Of a stretch of DNA of 64,000 bases, positions 62,287-64,000 are shown piece after piece. This stretch comes from Tenacibaculum todarodis (lineage in GTDB: Bacteria > Bacteroidota > Bacteroidia > Flavobacteriales > Flavobacteriaceae). Made by a program: the position numbers and the translations under genes. Each line of letters opens with the position of its first letter. The first letter of the stretch is position 1. The stretch covers positions 1,862,001 through 1,926,000 of the forward strand of contig NZ_CP018155.1 in NCBI RefSeq assembly GCF_001889045.1, given 5' to 3'. Under the pieces are notes generated by a model. The model did no database searches and was not told the DNA's origin. It saw only the letters and a program-made list of their open reading frames with translations.

Positions 62287-62302
62287 GTTTTACAACACCG
62301 TA
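62287..62302 (+). repeat. Truncated attC-like site closing the array
   Basis: GTTTTACAAC (complement of GTTGTAAAAC at 61508) plus ACCGTA, after which the sequence departs from the attC pattern. The distal end of the array therefore lacks a complete site. Confidence 0.75.
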
Positions 62303-62432
62303 TTGTGTAGATAACACTCTGTATGTATTGATTTTATTGACTTAAACAAAAATTAATTAAAAAAGGTACAACATAGGTACAACTTTTTAAACTGTAAAAT
62401 AGAGAGGAAAATATAGTGATCTATAAGCATAA

Positions 62433-62469
62433 AAAAACCGTTACAAATATATTGTAACGGTTTCTTTTT
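62433..62469. terminator. Hairpin terminator at the right border of the array
   Basis: AACCGTTACAA / TTGTAACGGTT stem with A-run left and T-rich tail right. It can end the leftward DUF6266 gene, and array transcripts from the left. Confidence 0.75.
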
Positions 62470-62492
62470 GAATGTATTTATGCTTAAAGTTA

Positions 62493-63134
62493 TTAAGCTG
62501 CCGTACCAGAGCCTAAATACACGCTGTTTGATACTTGTGTTCCATCAGCAGAAACAAACGCCATAAATAGCTCTACTGCATCACCTGCATAAGTGCCTGG
62601 TATAGTAACGACTTGAGAACCTACTGTTCTATCAGCACCATCAAGAATAGAAATTGATTCTTTCTTACTTGGGTTGTAAACTAACACCATTGCTTTATCC
62701 GTTGCATTTGCATTTCCTTCTGCTGAGTTGTCACCCCATCCAAAAGAAACTTGTCCTGCATTGGTTAAATCAGTTGTACCATTTAAAACACCAGACAAAC
62801 CACCTCTACTTAATAACGCTAAAGAATAATCAATCGTGAAGTTAGGTGCAACACCGCCTACTGCATTATTCAACACATAAGACATAGCAGCATTAAATTC
62901 CGTTTTCTTGGTTGCAAATGACTTATAACCGATTTTTATAAAATCTTTAGTCGCTTGCAAATACTCCAAAGTAATAGTAAATTTATTACGCTGATTCACT
63001 TGTCCCTCTGTACGAGGATTCGCCACACTTGCTGGCTTAATTCTTATGTAGTCGATACCTTTCCAACTACCTCCAATAATACTTCCTACCTTACCCGATA
63101 AGCTTCCTAAAATACCCTGTGGAATTTTTCCCAT
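62493..63134 (-). CDS. DUF6266 family protein
   Basis: 213 residues with the family-typical N-terminus GILGSLSGKVGSIIGGSWKGIDYIRIKP and NPRTEGQVNQRNKF, then beta-rich repeats. The family is common in Flavobacteriia and its function is unknown. It belongs to the chromosome beyond the array, not to a cassette, as it is on the opposite strand and has no attC. Confidence 0.85.
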   Translation of the reverse strand: MGKIPQGILGSLSGKVGSIIGGSWKGIDYIRIKPASVANPRTEGQVNQRNKFTITLEYLQATKDFIKIGYKSFATKKTEFNAAMSYVLNNAVGGVAPNFTIDYSLALLSRGGLSGVLNGTTDLTNAGQVSFGWGDNSAEGNANATDKAMVLVYNPSKKESISILDGADRTVGSQVVTIPGTYAGDAVELFMAFVSADGTQVSNSVYLGSGTAA

Positions 63135-63271
63135 CTTTATTACAATTTAAAATTAATATTTGTTCGGATTTGGTACGGACTTGATATTGCTTTTAAACTT
63201 TGTTTACTCCTCTAATATAACCAAAATAATGCCATTTTGTTACTGTTTTCAGTCGTTTAGATGCCTTTGCA

Positions 63272-63712
63272 TTATGCTTCTTTCGTTTGCATCAAGTTGA
63301 AACAATTACGTATATATGCGACCTTTAAAACTGCCATTTTATCAATGACATTTTGTAACTCTTTTTCTTTTTTACTGATAACCTCAACCGCTTTAATATG
63401 TTTTTGCATTATATCCTCTGTATTAGAATTAGATTTTAAACTATTTTTAAGCGTTTTTCTGCAATCATCTATAGAGATAAACGGAATAACACTTCCTTTT
63501 AAATAATAAGCGTAAAAACCGCCTATTTGTAGCATCATAGATAAATGAAAAAGTGTGTTTTTCTCTTTTTCGGTTGAAGTAGTAACTACAAAACAATTAG
63601 GACAAGGATTTGAGAGCGGTTTTCCGCTGTTTAGTCCTTTGTTTAAGATGAAAAAATGAGGGTTTGAGTAAGTTTTTCCTGTACGGTGTGTTTTCAGTTC
63701 AAAAGTTGACAT
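63272..63712 (-). CDS. Hypothetical protein (possibly DUF6943-like)
   Basis: 146 residues. N-terminal TGKTYSNPHFFILNKGLNSGKPLSNPCPNCFVV, with a Cys-x2-Cys, then FHLSMMLQIGGFYAYYLKGSVIPFISIDDCRK and a lysine-rich helical tail. Such proteins often neighbour DUF6266 genes in Flavobacteriia as far as I recall, but I cannot verify the family. Nothing further is recognisable in the 288 bp to the right end of the window. Confidence 0.6.
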   Translation of the reverse strand: MSTFELKTHRTGKTYSNPHFFILNKGLNSGKPLSNPCPNCFVVTTSTEKEKNTLFHLSMMLQIGGFYAYYLKGSVIPFISIDDCRKTLKNSLKSNSNTEDIMQKHIKAVEVISKKEKELQNVIDKMAVLKVAYIRNCFNLMQTKEA

Positions 63713-64000
63713 AGCTATCCAATTTAAAATTGCTCGCTACGCTTCGCTACATTATTTTTTTTGAAAAGAATAAAAAGATAGCCATAGTTGTTGTGGCGTG
63801 GGTAAGGCTGTCAAGGTTTTTGGATAAAAGTTTTTTGAGTTAAAATGTTTAATGAAAAAGAAAAAGGTTTGTGAAAAAAGTTTTATTCAAAACCCGTAGG
63901 GCTTGACCTTTACAGGCTTGTGCGGCTGGCAGAGGAAGCCACATATATTTGCTACCTTTTTTTATTTTAATCCTATAAATGCGAATATTACTATAATTAT

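Larger units (their letters stand above)
24997..62302 (+). other. Integron-like gene cassette array (33 units)
   Basis: Units are bounded by G^TT points at the right ends of palindromic attC-like sites. For each gene cassette the first 8-10 bases after the boundary are the reverse complement of the bases opening its own attC. Examples: 26201 GTTGTAAAAC with 27075 GTTTTACAAC; 31279 GTTAGCTGTA with 33122 TACAGCTAAC; 46707 GTTAGGCACA with 47474 TGTGCCTAAC (first G lies before the cut). All cassette genes read rightward. Only the three IS110 transposases read left. Confidence 0.88.

Noticed and set aside
25397..62302. Regular repeats that could suggest a CRISPR array
   Set aside because: Repeats are about 130-190 bp, imperfectly palindromic and separated by whole genes, with no cas genes; they fit attC-like sites.
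25397..62302. Reading the GAAAATCC-loop-GGATTTTC hairpins as ordinary terminators
   Set aside because: No T-tract follows the stems, and the conserved boxes extend over the whole 130 bp, including bases complementary to the cassette's own far end.
23762..62302. Prophage or conjugative element reading of the accessory region
   Set aside because: No structural, packaging, replication or conjugation genes are visible; only a recombinase, cassettes and IS110 copies.
63261..63506. 81-residue open frame on the + strand
   Set aside because: Overlaps the leftward 146-residue gene in antisense and has no supporting signal.

Overview
The window is AT-rich DNA that looks like the chromosome of a marine-type member of the Flavobacteriaceae (Polaribacter/Tenacibaculum-like; inferred, since there is no rRNA). 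The signs are TTG-N20-TAnnTTTG promoters, an rpsO-pnp pair, DUF4230 and DUF6266 proteins, and many small secreted proteins and lipoproteins without strong Shine-Dalgarno sites.

Left part (1-23.7 kb) is ordinary chromosome. It holds the 3' part of lpd, a ParDE-like toxin-antitoxin pair with an operator palindrome, adenine deaminase and an S37 lipoprotein peptidase. A large hydroxyproline/proline-peptide catabolic locus (4.8-19.6 kb) follows: pyrroline-2-carboxylate reductase, trans-3-hydroxyproline dehydratase, a three-domain kinase/M23/aminotransferase fusion, two M24 Xaa-Pro peptidases, a D-hydroxyproline dehydrogenase-like oxidase, 4-hydroxyproline 2-epimerase, a 2-oxoglutarate semialdehyde dehydrogenase-like enzyme, a DapA-family deaminase and an AraC regulator. 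Together these would take collagen-like peptides to 2-oxoglutarate. YjbR, DUF4230, rpsO and pnp complete this part.

Middle part (23.76-62.30 kb) is the notable system: an integron-like platform in a Bacteroidota genome. A tyrosine recombinase is read leftward at 23762-24829. Next to its start lie a Pc-like promoter (24940-24970) and an attI-like site (crossover 24996/24997). To the right is an array of 33 units, all in one orientation. Twenty-seven carry protein-coding genes (mostly one each), one is ORF-less, and five are identical 165-bp ORF-less mini-cassettes. Every gene cassette ends in a 128-131 bp (or 192-194 bp) palindromic attC-like site. The first 8-10 bases of each cassette are the reverse complement of the bases that open its own attC, as expected if cassettes move as circles with folded attC sites. 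The recombinase does not show the extra IntI-specific segment, so it appears to be a non-canonical integron integrase. Cargo includes many defence-like proteins (OLD-type ATPase/TOPRIM, PLD plus helicase-associated repeats, two HEPN proteins, DUF4365, HsdR_N-like, a second PLD, a toxin-antitoxin pair), YwqK/MORN-repeat secreted proteins, lipoproteins, LRR, TPR, a methyltransferase and one five-gene cassette.

Three identical 1227-bp IS110-family elements sit at exactly the same position inside three attC-like sites. The noncoding end of each carries short stretches matching its target and its own terminus, as expected of a bridge RNA.

Right part (62.3-64 kb): the last attC is truncated, a terminator follows, and two leftward genes (DUF6266 and a hypothetical) resume the chromosome.
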